The notes beneath the pieces were generated by a model. It was not told the DNA's origin. It searched no databases and saw only the letters and a program-made list of their open reading frames with translations. The translations under genes were made by a program, and so were the position numbers. A stretch of 64,000 bases of DNA from Malaya genurostris (taxonomy: Eukaryota > Arthropoda > Insecta > Diptera > Culicidae). Positions within the stretch are counted from its first letter, which is position 1. Each line of letters opens with the position of its first letter. The stretch covers positions 121,085,689 through 121,149,688 of the forward strand of contig NC_080570.1 in the NCBI RefSeq assembly GCF_030247185.1, given 5' to 3'. This document shows, piece after piece, positions 47,311 to 58,382 of the stretch.

Positions 47311-47429
47311 ATTAGACACTCTAAAACGCAGTCAGACATGGTAGAACGTCGTACATCGAACATCTTGGCCGTCACCCGACCAATGCCATACATCCAAACA
47401 TCTTCCCTGTCCATCAAACACTAGTCTTC

Positions 47430-48450
47430 TCGCGTTATACCGCTCATTTCCGCTCAATCACTGAGGAGGAGAGTGTATTTATAATCGCTTGTCACCTTCT
47501 TTACTGGTGCCAGTCGCTGGCTGGACATCGGTGACTTTACGTCAAACCAACTTAAAATTAATAAATCGTTGAATTCAGGAACTGAATTCTGAACTATGAT
47601 TCCTGAATTGTGGATCTAAACTCTGAACCTTTCAACTGGACTTGAATTTTGAATCCGTATTCCAGAACAAAATTCTTGAACTGCATTCGGAAGCTGGAAT
47701 TTTGAAATTCAAATTTGAAACTGATATCTCAACCAGAATTCTAGTCAAGAATTCACGTTCAGAATTAAGTTGCAGAGCTCTGCTCATTAATTCAGTTTCA
47801 AAATCCAGGTCCGAGTTCAGTTTCACCATCAGTAAATGATAGTTTGAAACAAGTTTCACATAGAAAAGTTTTGACCGTCGAGAAAAAGTGCAAAAATAAA
47901 TCAAAATCATCTTCTCGGTCCATCATCTGTCTTCTGGCTTAATACCTATTTTCCGCTCAAGCACTGAGCAGGAGAGTGTATTTACAATCGCTTGTCACCT
48001 TCTTTACTGGTGCCAGTCGCTGGCTGGACATCGGCGGCTTTACGTCAAACCAACTAAAATTGATAAATCGTTAAATTCAGGATCTGAATTCTGAACTATG
48101 ATACTGAAATGAAAATCTTGAACTGAATTCTGGAAACGAACTCTTCAACTGAATTGGAGAACTAAACTCTGTACCTTTTAACTGAAACTAAATTTCGAGT
48201 CCGTTTTCCAGAACAAAATTCTTGAACTGAATTCGGAAGCTGAGTTATGCAACTCAAATTTGGACCCGACATCTCAACCAGAATTCTAGTCAAGAATTCA
48301 CGTTCAGAATTAAGTTGCTCTGTTAAACTCTGTTCATTAATTCAGTTTCAAAATCCAGGTCTGAGTTCAGTTTCATCATCAGGTCCTAAACCTAAGTTAA
48401 CGACCTATGTTCGGGAATCTAATCCTGGACCTGGATTATATAGTTTTGAT
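47430..48450 (+). repeat. Direct duplication, two units of about 500-540 bp
   Basis: GAGAGTGTATTTATAATCGC with CTTTACTGGTGCCAGTCGCT and GGCTGGACATCGG near 47470-47535 recur near 47970-48035, an offset of 503 bp. AATTCTAGTCAAGAATTCAC (about 47736) recurs about 542 bp later. Each unit combines a unique block and a GAATTC-type minisatellite block. Later indels explain the difference in offset. Confidence 0.85.
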
Positions 48451-49440
48451 TCATAAATTGCTTATATTTTTAATGGCAGTGAACAAAAGAGAAGTTGTTT
48501 AGGCGAAGTGCAACAAACAATATTCACGATTGAGGTTTTGAAATCTGCTATGTGAATTTCAAATGATGTTTACTCCAGTCTATTTAGTTTATCGAAACAA
48601 ATCACAACGAAGTAAACAAATGTGCTTTTTTAATTTGATCTCGAACTGCTCAATTTTATTCCGATTCGTGAACTCTTTCTTCGCGATTGTTTTTTTTTCG
48701 TTTCACTCGTCAATCCCCGACAGAATCCCCGAAACTAGTTTGCCGCTTCAGCCATATGTCTAAAATAATCGTTCCAAAGCCGTTGTAAATCGCGTTGAGC
48801 TTGATTGGCATTTCGTCAACGTATCCAATCAGGTGTAAACAATCCGCACCGTCCGTCTCGATGGACATCCAGACAGTCGCTGGCATCCTATTTATCGGTA
48901 TATTAAAATTAAAATTTCAAGATTTTTTGTTTTAGTTATACTCCGTCATTACCGGCTTCGCGTTACCTACAGCAGAGCGCAAAATACTAGCGGTTCAGGT
49001 TATGTTTGCACGGTCAGTCGCGGGTGGCTGTGACTGTATCCGAAGTAGGAAAAAGGTTCACCAGAGGGCGTAGTGGCGGGCATCGTCGTAAAAATCTAGT
49101 AAGCCATTCAAGCGTTGATGTTGGTTGGTGATGGTCGTTAAAAACCGTGCGTGGCGGCCAACGGTGATCTTGGTGTGCCCTAGACTAACTAATCTGGTGG
49201 GCGGCTTCAGTGAAGGATTTTAACGAGTTTCCATTTCAAGGGAATTGGAATTTTACGAGTCCTCCGGTCCTGTTTAGTATGCAACGTACAAGCAGACTCA
49301 TGCCGGTTCAGTTGTAACGACACTGGTATCTCATTTTTGTTTTTTCGTTTTGAAGAATTTTTTTCATCGGGAAGCAACAGTGTACACACTGTCGGAAGGT
49401 TACTGAACATAAGGTTTTATTTCGTCTCCAATAAGTTACG
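48451..49440. other. Unassigned DNA, no gene recognised
   Basis: The 48780-49200 part is more GC-rich than average and appears low-copy. No domain-bearing frame or splice pattern recognised; it could include regulatory or non-coding transcribed sequence. Confidence 0.35.
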
Positions 49441-49441
49441 T

Positions 49442-49641
49442 TTATGCCCCGTTTACACTTCTGCTGGCTGCCAGCATGCTGGTGTCAGTGTACTGCCCTC
49501 TTAGGAAAAAACGTTCAACTGTGGTTCAATGATCCAAAGTATTAGACCAACGAAGGACCACCGTTGAACGTTTTTTTCCTCAGAGGGCAGTACACTGACA
49601 CCAGCATGCTGGCAGCCAGCAGAAGTGTAAACGGGGCATTA
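49442..49641. mobile_element. Near-perfect foldback MITE, 194 bp, TTA duplication
   Basis: The element at 49445-49638 begins TGCCCCGTTTACACTTCTGC and ends with its complement, flanked by TTA on both sides. The arms are about 80-95 bp and nearly identical. A second hairpin with CCCTCTTAGG/CCTCAGAGGG ends (49496-49587) forms the centre and is related to 30086-30120. The TTA duplication fits PIF/Harbinger-type elements. Confidence 0.88.
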
Positions 49642-49644
49642 GTA

Positions 49645-51295
49645 TGGAAAGGCTCGGTCGAATTCAGATGGAAAGATAATATTTTTCCATTCCCTAGCCG
49701 GTAAAGTACAATAATTGTACGGCTAACCGTTTTCTATTTAAATAATAACGTGAGAAATCGAGCCTATGTAACTTGTTTCGCTGCCGGTCACGCGATCGAC
49801 TGACATATGATTGTTTGCTTATTTGGAAAGGTGGCGATTTACCGCGGGTTGTAATGTAATTCATTCCCGGTTTTTTTTCCTGCGTCCTGGGAAAAGTTGA
49901 AGTTATGTACTTATCGAACTCCGAAACAATTAATTTCCGATCACGTAAAAGAAATTTACTCGAATCTCCTACGTCCTTTATTATTACTTTTTTTTTGGTT
50001 CGTCGGTTTCACCTACCATCGGTCCGAGGACATGTGGACCAAAACCGCAGAGAGAAAAGAAAAAAAAACCGGACACACCACACGAACATGGCTACTTACT
50101 TCAGTCGCAACCAGTTGGCGGCTTTCCTGTCGACAAAATGACAATGACAAGTAATCATAAAAATAAACACATTTCCCATGCATTATTAATTCCAGCAACT
50201 TCTTTCATTACGGCGACGCAATCCGATCCGATACGGTAGTCCCCCTGTCTCGGGGCAGCCCCCTTGTCTCCACAGCCTACAATGTATCATATTCTGGCCA
50301 AGAGTGTACACGTGTTGTACATTTTATTATCGCCTATTTCAATACCAAATGAATGGTTATATGATACTGGTTTTCGTTTCAATTTCTCAGCTTCGCTTGC
50401 AGCTTCTTGTGCAATGGGACTGCCAGGTCGGTCGGTAATTACACGGTTGTCAACTCGGATTGTCATTCAACATCACCGTCACAGAATAAAGCCCGGTGAA
50501 AGCACCTCTCGGATGATGCTGTGATATCGATCTGGAAATAAACAGGATTTTCTTCCTGAGATCTTGAGCGCGCAACGAAAATGCGTGTAAACGCCCACCT
50601 CCGGCTTCAGAAGAAGTGGCAAAAAATTACGCCTAATAAATCACAAACACTAGACAGAATAACCGGGACGGTAGTAGCGCACGGTGTCAGTTTTGACAGC
50701 ACTCATTTAGCGCATAATTTTGGTTCAGAATTTAGGCAGCCAAACGACAATCAAAGAAGGCGGGTTCACACCGTTGGAGTTCGAGATTAGATCATTCCAG
50801 AAGGGGAAGCAAACCTATACGATAAAGCTCGATGAAGTGTTTCGAGATAGGGTAGCCACACCCTTAATTGTATCAAATCTATGTACGTTTTATGCATTGA
50901 AACTATTATTTAGAGTGAGATCAGCTATCTCTGTTGAATGTATTGGCTCAAAATTGCAATCAGTATTGCACACTTTCCGATTAAATCACATTCCGTTGAT
51001 TGAAGCCCGAGTAAATAAACATCGAAACTGACGGTTAATTTCATATCTTTTATAGTAATTATAATCTATGAGCAAATGATTTCTAACAGGAAGAACTCAG
51101 AGCAATGAATGTTTTAGGGTGGTAATATAGTAATATGATTTGAAAATCATCTTAATTAATAACCATCATCGATCGAAAACTGATTTGGACTGACTTCACT
51201 TAGCTCTGCTTTCGAAATTTATCGATAAATGAATATCTACGAAATAATCTATCTTTGAATTTTATTTCTTTTAATTCGTTTCAATTAAAAAGGTT
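49645..51295. other. Unassigned DNA, no gene recognised
   Basis: Moderately GC-rich between 50000 and 50700. The longest frame, 50720-51031 (103 codons), has no domain I recognise and lacks an evident initiation or splice context. No repeat matched elsewhere in the window. Confidence 0.35.
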
Positions 51296-51299
51296 TGAA

Positions 51300-51720
51300 C
51301 ATTTTAACATTCACCTCTCGAATCATCTTATCTTGCTAGTCGTGAGATGTCGGTGAAAATAAGGAATTGCATAACAACTCCAGTTAGCTCTGGAGTACCT
51401 CAAGGAAGCACGACTTAGGACCGTTTATATTTTCACTCTATCTCAATTATCTAAACTTATCAATGTGAAATTTGTTTCACACTATATAAACTGATAAAAG
51501 AATTAGAAAATGTTTGCATTTTCCGAGCTTAATTGGACACATTCGTGAAATGATGTCAAACCAACATGTTGGTACTAAACGCCTCCAAGTGTTCCGTTAA
51601 TGACTATAATCTTCCTTCGTAAAATAGATAGAAAAAAACTTGATTTAAAGAAATACATCGACTACGCAATTTGGATGGTTTTAAAAATCCTTGTTTTTTG
51701 AATTACTAAGAATTTCGATA
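51300..51720 (+). pseudogene. Decayed Jockey-type reverse transcriptase fragment
   Basis: Around 51355-51430 the frames give VKIRNCITTPVSSGVPQGS and, after a one-base shift, LGPFIFSLYLN; this is the RT motif SGVPQGSxLGPLLF. Further on (about 51560-51590) MLVLNASKCSVN matches the LNxxKC phrase that follows the catalytic FADD motif, which is itself missing. Stops and shifts show it is dead. No endonuclease or 3' end could be identified. Confidence 0.7.
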
Positions 51721-52227
51721 ACATAAATAAACTAACAACTAAATAAATAAATAAATAATAAATAAACAAATTAATAAATATATGAATAGAGAAGTTAAAC
51801 TAGAATGAATAACTAAATAGATAAATAAATAAATAAAAAGATACATAATTAAACACATAAATCAACAAACGAATAAAGAAATGAATAAATAAATAAAAAT
51901 ATATATTCAGATAAATAATCTAATAAATCATTGAATGAAAAAATAAACATTCAAAATGAAAAAAATATAAATAAATAAATAGCTAAATAAATAGATAGGA
52001 AGACAAAAAATAAATTTATAAATGAATAAAAAAACAAATGAGTAAATTAGTGAATAAAACCACAGACTAACAGACAGGACACTTAAATTGGATTGTTCAA
52101 TAATTTAAACGATCATTTCGAATATTCCTTCAGTTGGGACAGTACTCGCATATGTCATGATGGCGCCACGTTACCCTATCATAAACATCCAGTATGTCAT
52201 CTTGACTTTATTTTTTAATTTATGAAC

Positions 52228-52330
52228 AGAGTTGCCATTCATACGGATGTCTGTAATGTACTGATTTGTGTACGTCCATGCGGATTTCATGCAGGATACA
52301 GATTTAATAAATATTGTCAAAACTAAATAT
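52228..52330 (+). repeat. Left-end fragment of the CAGAGATGCCA hAT family
   Basis: CAGAGTTGCCATTCATACGG, GTCTGTAATGTACTGATTT and GGATACAGATTTAATAAAT parallel the first 70 bp of the middle element at 41534. The other end is not found. Confidence 0.55.
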
Positions 52331-53343
52331 AATATTGTGCTTACTTTTCATCCTCTATCGCAATACAAAATCGAAACCATGTTTTGTTAGGATATTTACT
52401 TGCTTCTGTCCTGCTGTCACATAATTTCGGATGAAAAATTACTAATACAATCAACAATAGTCTAAATGACTACAAGTCCATGTTACGATGGGCCCGATAA
52501 TGAACTTTTTAAACAGTTCGTACGAAAAAGCTAACTAAAAAGAATATATATTTCACCTATGTGAAAAGCACAAACCAATAATTGGTTTAACGTAAGTAAA
52601 AAATCATTTTACTGAACAACTTTAAGAAAAATACTAATACTCAAACTTCGCTAAAAAAGGTTAAATATATTAACAACGTAATCCGTAATCAAACGGGGGG
52701 AACCAATTAGTAAAAAAACGTTCACATAACACAAGAGGTGTATCGATAGTAAATAGTTCGCGCAGTTCAATATAGGTGGAGTTAGTGTCCCACGAAAATA
52801 TATTTTTATAAGAATTTACTTATAGTGTTATGTCTGTTAGTTTGTGATAAAACGATAAATAAATAACTAAAGCAGTGTGCCTTATTAAATAAAGGAGAGG
52901 TGACGATTAGTGCTTAGGTGCGCGTTTTGAAGTATTATAAATAACATATTACTTTTATTAAGATCATAAACACGTCTACGGAAATATAAAACCTTGTTTT
53001 TCAATATCCTCAAATGAACGATTACATGTATGTAATTGAATAAAGTTAATTAGGTCAAATCTCAATATTTATTGTAAGTAAATAGTAGTAAACATTAACA
53101 GGAGCTCACAATGAGATGTGCACTAATATCTACCGCACACTATTACCCACCCTTACCCTACATTAATAAATAATAAAAAAAATAAACATATGTACGTGAA
53201 TGTATTAATCAATCAACAAGTAAACAAATAAATAAATGAAAATTGAATTAATAACTAAATAGATCCATAAATAAATATAATACAATGCCATAAATATATA
53301 TACAAATAAATGTATAAATAAACAAATGAATGAATAAAAAACC

Positions 53344-53850
53344 TGTTTTAATCCACCTAGTGGTGTAATGATGCCTTTCTCATATCAATCATACTATCAT
53401 ATATAATACTGTGGTATTCTTCAAAATAATTTTCTTCGAGTCCTAAAAGAATAATCGAAATCAGTTTGTTTGACCGTCTACTGATAAAAACTATCGATTG
53501 GAGAAGATTTGAGGTCGATTTAGAAAACTTTTTACGGTTTTTCGTCCCTTTCAGTGATGGTAAAAAATTTTTAAACCACTTTACTCTATATTTCCGGATC
53601 CGGATGAAATTAAGGAATTACGTATGGGACCACAGCACCTTTCATTTGAACCTTGTGGAAATCGGTGGCGTCATTTATGAGAAAAATTATAAAACATGTT
53701 TTCATTTTTTTGCACATTTTATCCCATAACTCCGGAACCGGAAGTCGGATCCAAATAATATTCAGGAATTTTGTATGGGACCAAAAGACCTTTCATTTGA
53801 ATCTAAGTTTGTGAAAATCGGTTCAGCCATCTCCGAGAAGGCAAAAAATT
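53344..53850 (-). repeat. Family A repeat, minus orientation
   Basis: TTAATCCACCTAGTGGTGTA and ATGCCTTTCTCATAT (the reverse of the family tail) open the copy. Two modules with CCGGAACCGGAAGTCGGATC and ACCTTTCATTTGAATCTAAG follow. It sits between AAAT arrays. Confidence 0.85.
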
Positions 53851-54465
53851 AAAAAATAGATAAACAAATAAATAAGTGAATAAATAGATAAACAAATAAA
53901 TGAAAGATAAATAATTAAATACATAAATAAAAAAACGAATAAATGAATAAATAAATAAATAAATAATTAAATAACTAATCGAATAAATCATTGGATGAGC
54001 ATATAAATAAATAAATATTCAAATAATTTGAACTATGACTAAATAGATAGATAGACAAAAAAATAAATTATGAATCTATAAATAAATGAAAAGAAACCAA
54101 ATGCATAAATTCGTGAACAAAACAATTAATAAATAACAAAGGCAGTGTGTCTCATTTAATATATTGCTAAATGTTTAAAAATATATCATAAGTAATTAAA
54201 TCAATTAACAAGTAAACGAAGAAATAAATAAATAAATGCAAACTGAGTGAATAACTAAATAGGACCATAAATAAACTTATTTACAATGCCATAAATATAT
54301 AAATAAATAACAAACAATTAAATGAATAAAGAAATGAAAAATAATTAAATTAATAAAGAAATGAAAAACAATAAAATTAATAAAGAAATGAATAAATAAA
54401 TAAATAAATCAATAAATAAATAGAAAAATAAATCAATAAATAAATAATAAAACCCATCCTTAACC

Positions 54466-55480
54466 AATTAGCAGTGTGATAATGACTTTCTCTTGCCATT
54501 TGAATGGTCCCATTAAAACATTTGTAAGATTTCATCCTCGGTCATACGTATTTTGCGCTTGTCAAATAACCTAGTAGTAGCTTTTAAACGAGTCTAAATC
54601 TTTTGAAATCGTTTCTTTTATCTCCCAGAAATTTTGTTTCATTGAAAAACACAGGGATTTGTCATATAACATTTCATCTTTCGAATCGCAATGTTCGCCA
54701 TAACCCTTCCAAATTTGACTGATATTGTTAGCTTTCAAATAAGTCTACGTTTATCGAAATCTTCGAGAAAATTCGTCCGATGAAAAATGTACGGTTGGTC
54801 GCTTATGTCAATTATACCATTAAATCTCCGGAACCAGAAGTGACAACCATTTGATTTTCGAACTCCATAATTCACCGTTATACCGTTATAACTCCGGAAA
54901 AAGAAACTAGAACAATTTGATCTTGAAATTGATCCATAGTTCAAAGGTAGTTTTCAAATGAGCCTAGACTTATTAAAAAAAGGGCTAAGCCAATTCGGAG
55001 AAAATTTAGCCGTGAAGAAACAACGTGTTCTGTCGGTGATGTCACTTATACCATTATATCTTCAAACCCGGAAATGCCATCCATTTCATCTTCGATCTTG
55101 ATCTATAATTCAATGTAGACTTTCAAACGAGCCAAACATTTGAAAAACATGGAAATTGAGCGGTAAAAGAACAACGCGTTTTGTCGGTTACGTCACTTAT
55201 ACCATTATATCTCCGGAACCAGAAGAAGTACTATACCATTGATCAAGTTCGAAGATCAAATGGCTGTCCATTTGATCTTCGAACTTGATCAATGGTATAG
55301 TATGGGCTTTGTAACCCTAAACCCCCTTCAGCCAAAAATTGTTGAAATCAGTTCCGAAAAAATCGAGCAGTAAAATATCGTTGGAAAGTGCACACAGACA
55401 CTTCCCGATCTCGTCGAGCTCCGAAGCTCCGTTCGAAAATCGGGTTTTCCTTTAATTCCAATACCTTTATATAGAGAAAG
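54466..55480 (-). repeat. Family A-related repeat with about four modules
   Basis: Modules start near ACCATTATATCTCCGGAACC-type blocks at about 54818, 54885, 55050 and 55200, each followed by CATTTGATCTTCGA and TTCAAACGAGCC-like phrases. A divergent tail is at 54466-54500. Non-coding. Confidence 0.65.
55230..55301. repeat. Perfect 34-bp hairpin with 4-bp loop
   Basis: The left arm 55230-55263 (ACTATACCATTGATCAAG onward) and right arm 55268-55301 are exact complements; the loop is CTGT. It lies inside a diverged repeat, so the symmetry must be recent. Confidence 0.95.
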
Positions 55481-55949
55481 GCTAAAATAAGTAAAATGAA
55501 TAAGTAAATAAATGAACAAATAAATAAATAATATAAATTAAATAAATAAGTAATAAACTTGATTCGAATCGTGGAACCGATTTAATAAACCGAAGTACCT
55601 AACAATGAAATTTGATTCCATCAAAAGATTTTGAAATATTTCCACGAGATATCTCATCGGTCGGTCGCGTCCACAGTTGTGAATTTTGAATGCTCATGAG
55701 AGTACGTTCAACAATTTATTGTTTCGTATAAATAGATTTGATTAAACAGTTTTAGGGGCCGGACAGTGGCGTTTGCCTAGGAAAATTGGCGCTAGAAGGC
55801 AAAATTGCAAATTGCTTTACCGCTTCCATCGTTGGCTTGGAACAACCAAATAAAAGTTTCCGCTACTCCATCTCTGGAGGGATGGATGGAAAATGCATCC
55901 TTCGCCCTCCTCTAAGTACACCATTGGGGCCGGATTGGTTTTAACAGAT

Positions 55950-56075
55950 GAAAAAAGGTTTAGTTCTGTATTCTGGAAACGTAAATCAAATCTGGACTTG
56001 GATTCTGAAACTAAATTTTTGAACTTAACTCTAGAGTTGGATTCAGGACCTGGATTCTGATTTGAACTGAACGAC
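55950..56075. repeat. Short block of GAACTGAATTCTGGA minisatellite
   Basis: Words such as TCTGGACTTGGATTCTGAAA and GGATTCAGGACCTGGATTC match the arrays at 45800-47150 and 61690-62470. Confidence 0.65.
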
Positions 56076-56119
56076 TCAACTACGCAAGCTAGAATGAATG
56101 AAGCATCAAATTTTTATTT

Positions 56120-56345
56120 TTACTTATCAAACAGATTAAAAAATTTTATGCCATTTTTTGATTATCTCATATTACTGAAAATTCTATCACAAATTGCTGA
56201 TCATATCTCCGATGACGTGGCGAGAACATCATGTTGAAACGTTAAATAAAACATGAGATATTCACGATCAAAAACTTATCCCGTAACCATATGATAAATT
56301 TTGAAAAGGCATGTCATAGTAAAGTAAGACGTATTTACGTCAAAG
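56120..56345 (-). repeat. Dispersed repeat family C, partial copy
   Basis: Read in reverse it matches 17040-17280 and 22390-22620: TAAATACGTC, TTACTTTACTATG, CCTTTTCAAAATTTAT and the GATATGATCAGCA block. Confidence 0.65.
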
Positions 56346-56584
56346 ATGTTTTGCATAATTATAATACTTTGCAATGCTTTCATTGAAAAATATGAGAAAT
56401 TAGTCGGTGAAGGAGAACTTCTTAAGGACACCTTTCAGGAATCATGATTGGCGTATCTGTATCTCAGCGCAGAATTATCTGAAGTCAAAAATTCAAAGCA
56501 CCATAGTTCTAGTGAATGTTTTTCTAGACTCCAACGTTTTTATTTGCGTTCATCAAGATTTAAATTAGGTTTTTATATACCCCA

Positions 56585-56930
56585 CATGCTCTTTGAACAT
56601 AACTCATGGTTTGAGTAGCGATTAATCAAACCCGTAAACTGGAATAATATGTCAAAATTTGAGTATGGATTTGAGTAAAATTCACTCAGCCTAAGAGCTT
56701 TAGTGATTTTGTTTTTGCCAAGCCCAACATAAGGATATCAAAATCGTTCAATTTTGACTTTAAACCGGTCAAAATGAAACGGTTTTGAATAATTTTTTTT
56801 TTCGATTCTCCTTTAAAAGAAAGATGATTTTTTTTCTTATCTTTAACTAGGGATTCCATGCATATTAACATGAACAAAGAAGAATTTCTTTATTTTGAGT
56901 AACTCAAAATTAGTAGATATGTGATAATTC
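56585..56930 (-). repeat. CTCAAA-rich repeat, internally deleted copy
   Basis: 56588-56700 is the reverse of 10170-10275 (CTTTGAACATAACTCATGGT onward), and 56735-56905 is the reverse of about 9760-9935. The roughly 230 bp between those segments are missing. Confidence 0.75.
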
Positions 56931-56953
56931 AAGTTTAGACTACGTGCACTTCT

Positions 56954-57126
56954 TATAGCGGCCCTTAAACGATCATTACCATTTTTAATGAACGTGTAAG
57001 GGCAGTAATGATGAATTCTCCATACAAATTTGGAATGTTAATACTTTCGTAATCATTAAAAATGACAATAGTTTTACACGAGAACTATTGTCATTTTTAA
57101 TCATTACTAAAGTATTAACCGCTTAT
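56954..57126. mobile_element. Short MITE of the AGCGG family, TAT duplication
   Basis: The element at 56957-57123 starts AGCGGCCCTTAAACGATCAT and ends ACCGCT, between TAT repeats. It contains two internal hairpins: 56958-57006 (GCCCTTAAACG facing CGTGTAAGGGC) and 57038-57118 (GTTAATACTTT, GACAATAGTT and their complements). The end-to-end TIR is only a few bases long, so this is a rearranged member. Confidence 0.65.
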
Positions 57127-57192
57127 GAAATTGAGTGGTGTTTTACTTAATTTTAAGTTATGTTCAACAAGAATGTACTATTCAATAATCGA

Positions 57193-57436
57193 ATATCACG
57201 CCTTTTTTTGAGAACGGCCAAAAAGCCATCCATAAACATTCACTTTGAAGAGTAATTTCGAATGACTCGGCACTCGCTGAAAGTAAGTCATAATAGTAAA
57301 CGGCAGAGAAAAGTTTTCTCTTTCGTCTGGTGTTAAATTTAATACTCTATCTTTCATAGCTCGCTTGCAATTTCTTTCGAAAGTGGAAGTTGACAGGTGG
57401 CTTATAGGCCGTTCTCAAAAAAAAAAACGCGTGATA
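57193..57436. mobile_element. Foldback MITE, 244 bp
   Basis: The arms begin ATATCACGC and continue through TTTTTTTGAGAACGGCC with loose pairing up to AAGCCA/TGGCTT. It has inserted into an ATCGAT-rich repeat (57184-57192 and 57437-57500). Confidence 0.75.
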
Positions 57437-57510
57437 TGATTTTTCAAGCTAATCGATTTAGTTTTAGTCGATTATCAGGGATATTAAGCGATCGATTATC
57501 TAAAGTCGAA
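57437..57510. repeat. Fragment of the ATCGATTA-rich hAT-type MITE
   Basis: CTAATCGATTTAG, TCGATTATCAGGGATATTAA and CGATCGATTATCT parallel 30840-30940. With the piece at 57184-57192 it is a broken copy of the element at 30683-30945. Confidence 0.55.
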
Positions 57511-57599
57511 TTTTCCGAATTAACATTAGTAGCATTTTAAAAATCCTATCTACTTTTATCAGTATTACTGTTACGAAACTGTGCAAATTCCCGTTTGTT

Positions 57600-57793
57600 T
57601 TGATTCTAGTTCTTCTACGATCGCGAAAACAAACACCAAACCACGAGCGAATGAAACGCAGCAAGCCGGCCGGCCGGCTTGTTCGAATACACGACGCGGC
57701 GCTGTTCGCATGTGTTTGTGTCACATCGCTGCTGCTCCACTGAATACTGACTGACAGACCGAGTCGAGTAAACAACAAAGCCTGGCATATGGC
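57600..57793 (+). promoter_or_regulatory. Probable promoter / 5' UTR of the isopentenyltransferase gene
   Basis: GC content rises here in contrast to the AT-rich flank. It holds a perfect 20-bp palindrome CAAGCCGGCCGGCCGGCTTG at 57662-57681 and a run of CTGACTGACAG. No TATA box is evident, consistent with a housekeeping promoter. The transcription start is not defined by sequence alone. Confidence 0.4.
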
Positions 57794-57982
57794 ATGCTGT
57801 TCTCGTGGTGCCGTCGCGCAATTGGTCTAGTTTTTCGCCGGAAAAGTGCCACCATGGCGTGCGGGTCGCGTGTGAAACCAGTGGTAGTGATTCTCGGATC
57901 CACCGGGACCGGAAAAACGAAGCTTTCGATCGAATTGGCCCGCCGCTTCGATGGGGAAATAATCAGTGCCGATTCGATGCAG
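57794..57982 (+). CDS. tRNA dimethylallyltransferase (MiaA/MOD5/TRIT1 family), exon 1
   Basis: The family transfers a dimethylallyl group to N6 of A37 in certain tRNAs. The exon encodes VVILGSTGTGKTKLSIELAR, the P-loop, followed by RFDGEIISADSMQ, the conserved substrate-binding start of the family. It ends in phase 0 at a GTTAGT donor (57983), exactly where VY would normally follow. Two starts are in frame: 57794 gives a 20-residue Arg-rich leader (MLFSWCRRAIGLVFRRKSAT) that looks like a mitochondrial presequence; 57854 has a strong Kozak context (GCCACCATGG). Yeast MOD5 and animal TRIT1 serve both mitochondria and cytosol/nucleus, so dual initiation is plausible. I could not find exon 2 in the remaining 6 kb, so the first intron probably passes the window end. 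Reverse-strand frames here are shadows. Confidence 0.88.
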
Positions 57983-58382
57983 GTTAGTAGCGATTTAGTG
58001 GAAGAGAACGGGAGCGAGAGATTCACGTTTTCCCGAGTGTTGTCGCTGTGTGCGTGTGCTTGCCCAGCGTTTAGTCGATATAAACAGCTGATTGGGGGAA
58101 GCGGGACAAAAGGGTAACTGAGCCAATATTTGTCTCAGTCACGGTATTCAGTCCATTTATTAAAATAGTTACAATGGATTTTTTTGATATTCAATGCTTT
58201 GGTTCCACGGGTACGATAAAAATTGTGTTTAATGTTTGTTTAGCGACTTCGCATTTTGAATACCATTTTGGTTCTGATATTGTTTCTTAGGGCCGTAGCC
58301 GGAGAGTAAGAAACATCCGAATCAAATATGGTGTTTTCTTGTAAATTGGCTTCAAACTTTTAAAATCGATTTTTTCAGGTTA

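Larger units (their letters stand above)
51722..54450. repeat. AAAT-rich degenerate arrays (several blocks)
   Basis: Runs of AAATAAATAAAT with interruptions occupy about 51722-52065, 53160-53340, 53855-54110 and 54180-54450. The blocks are separated by other repeats and by 52430-53150, where I see no gene. CATAAATATATAAATAAA-like phrases recur at about 53290 and 54290, so the blocks are related duplications. Confidence 0.8.

Noticed and set aside
50720..51031. 103-codon plus-strand frame
   Set aside because: No recognisable domain and no supporting context; lies beside a decayed retrotransposon.
57500..58026. Minus-strand frames opposite the isopentenyltransferase exon
   Set aside because: They are shadows of the GC-rich plus-strand exon and promoter, with no domain of their own.
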